Assembly (NCBI GenBank): GCA_003641555.1
Contig: QNAT01000020.1
Coordinates: forward strand, 1 to 9,425
Source of the DNA: Thermotoga sp.
Lineage (GTDB): Bacteria; Thermotogota; Thermotogae; B3-G13
Length of the DNA: 9,425 nucleotides
Direction: 5' to 3'
The position numbers were made by a program, and so were the translations under genes. This document shows positions 9,114-9,425 of this stretch, piece by piece. A model generated the notes under the pieces. It was not told the origin of the DNA. It ran no database searches and worked only from the letters and a program-made list of their open reading frames with translations. How positions within the stretch are numbered: the first letter of the stretch is position 1; each line of letters opens with the position of its first letter.

Positions 9114-9126
9114 ATCATAATATGAT
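9114..9126. promoter_or_regulatory. Palindrome between the two glyA -10 elements (possible operator)
   Basis: ATCATAATATGAT is a perfect inverted repeat with 6-base arms around one central base. It touches the upstream TATAAT (9125-9130) and sits next to the extended -10. Its position would suit a repressor site. It is AT-rich, so chance is a real alternative. Confidence 0.35.
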
Positions 9127-9130
9127 TATA

Positions 9131-9343
9131 CTCCAGAAAGGTGTACCCTAAATCCCAGTTAGAAACCAAAAAGAGGATAAACCCATGAAATTTGTCTGCA
9201 CTTTTTCAAAAATTCAATAAAACTTTGAACAGATCCTCTCGGCCATCTCAGACCATCAAATATATTTTATACCTACGAATGTCAACCCATTATTACGTTC
9301 ATTTCTTTTGTCTTGATACAAGTCAAACGAAGCAAAGAAAAAG
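9131..9343. other. Non-coding region upstream of glyA with a possible distal promoter and hairpins
   Basis: No credible gene is seen here. On the minus strand TTGACA (9280-9285) and TATATT (9259-9264) are 15 bases apart, a possible distal promoter toward glyA. Downstream of it, GTCTG (9194-9198) pairs with CAGAC (9249-9253), enclosing TTCAAA/TTTGAA (9205-9210, 9224-9229). A competing pair, AGAGGAT (9172-9178) with ATCCTCT (9233-9239), is followed on the minus strand by a run of Ts. This could be an attenuator or a small RNA with its terminator, but the stems are short. No known riboswitch class is recognised. Confidence 0.3.
9302..9340. repeat. Imperfect long hairpin beside repeat copy 2
   Basis: TTTCTTTTG (9302-9310) pairs with CAAAGAAA (9333-9340) with one bulge. 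Inside, CTTG (9312-9315) pairs with CAAG (9319-9322) around ATA. It abuts the second dispersed repeat copy and may be part of the same, longer element. It has no clear counterpart next to copy 1. Confidence 0.4.
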
Positions 9344-9400
9344 TCAAAACCCCAACGGGACAATTTGTCTTTTGTGGATCAATTTCATCTTACACCATAC
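9344..9400 (-). repeat. Dispersed repeat, copy 2 (inverted relative to 16-63)
   Basis: Read on the minus strand, 9371-9400 matches 16-45 at 26 of 30 positions and 9344-9358 matches 49-63 at 13 of 15, in the same order. This copy keeps 12 bases between the two blocks, including GACAAATTGTC, a palindrome with 5-base arms that is mostly missing in copy 1. It is non-coding and lies about 270 bases upstream of glyA. Confidence 0.7.
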
Positions 9401-9425
9401 ATTCCCGTAACCGTAGCGACATGAC

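Noticed and set aside
9190..9253. A tRNA-like look on the minus strand (ATGGCCGAGAGG resembling a Ser/Leu D-arm, with GTCTG and CAGAC at the ends).
   Set aside because: No 7-bp acceptor stem, anticodon arm, T-arm or CCA end can be drawn. At best it is a chance match or a decayed fragment.
9074..9260. A THF, glycine or SAM riboswitch controlling glyA.
   Set aside because: No conserved core of these classes is recognisable, and the proximal promoter leaves a leader of only about 20-25 bases.
9192..9410. A 72-codon plus-strand open frame near the right end.
   Set aside because: It has no ribosome site, its composition is that of non-coding DNA, and it runs through the dispersed repeat and hairpin.

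Overview
The window is a compact, AT-leaning bacterial chromosome segment (roughly 40% GC by eye) with seven protein-coding genes and short intergenic gaps. The adjacency of glyA and upp, short ATG-overlap couplings, a possible TTG start, and a BMP-type nucleoside ABC transporter beside a flagellar gene suggest a member of the Thermotogota. A thermophilic Firmicute is the main alternative. This assignment is inference from style and gene content, not from a marker gene.

Layout. Bases 1-229 hold a copy of a dispersed repeat, a cluster of short repeats and an extended -10 promoter. They lead into glgC (230-1495, + strand), which encodes ADP-glucose pyrophosphorylase, the first step of glycogen synthesis. 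glgC converges on a long minus-strand block across a 46-base gap. Read in its own direction, that block starts with upp (uracil phosphoribosyltransferase). It continues with fliJ (flagellar export chaperone), a double-domain ABC ATPase (nupO-like), two inner-membrane permeases (nupP-like and nupQ-like), and ends with a TPR-repeat protein of unknown function. Every junction in the block overlaps or leaves only a few bases, so it looks like one operon. Upstream of upp, separated by about 166 bases with its own likely promoter, lies glyA (serine hydroxymethyltransferase), also on the minus strand. Bases 9074-9425 hold the glyA promoter(s), possible leader RNA structure and a second, inverted copy of the repeat found at the left end.

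How the genes fit. The transporter parts match the NupOPQ half of bacterial nucleoside importers. Placed next to upp they suggest a nucleoside/nucleobase salvage unit, with glyA supplying one-carbon units for purine and thymidylate synthesis. The substrate-binding lipoprotein of such importers is not in the window. The FliJ gene inside the salvage operon and the TPR protein at its end are the least expected members.

Part 2. No clearly novel multi-gene system is visible. The points most worth a second look are the inverted dispersed repeats about 9.3 kb apart, the stranded fliJ, the uncharacterised TPR protein, the transporter without its binding protein, and the repeat and hairpin structure upstream of glgC and glyA.
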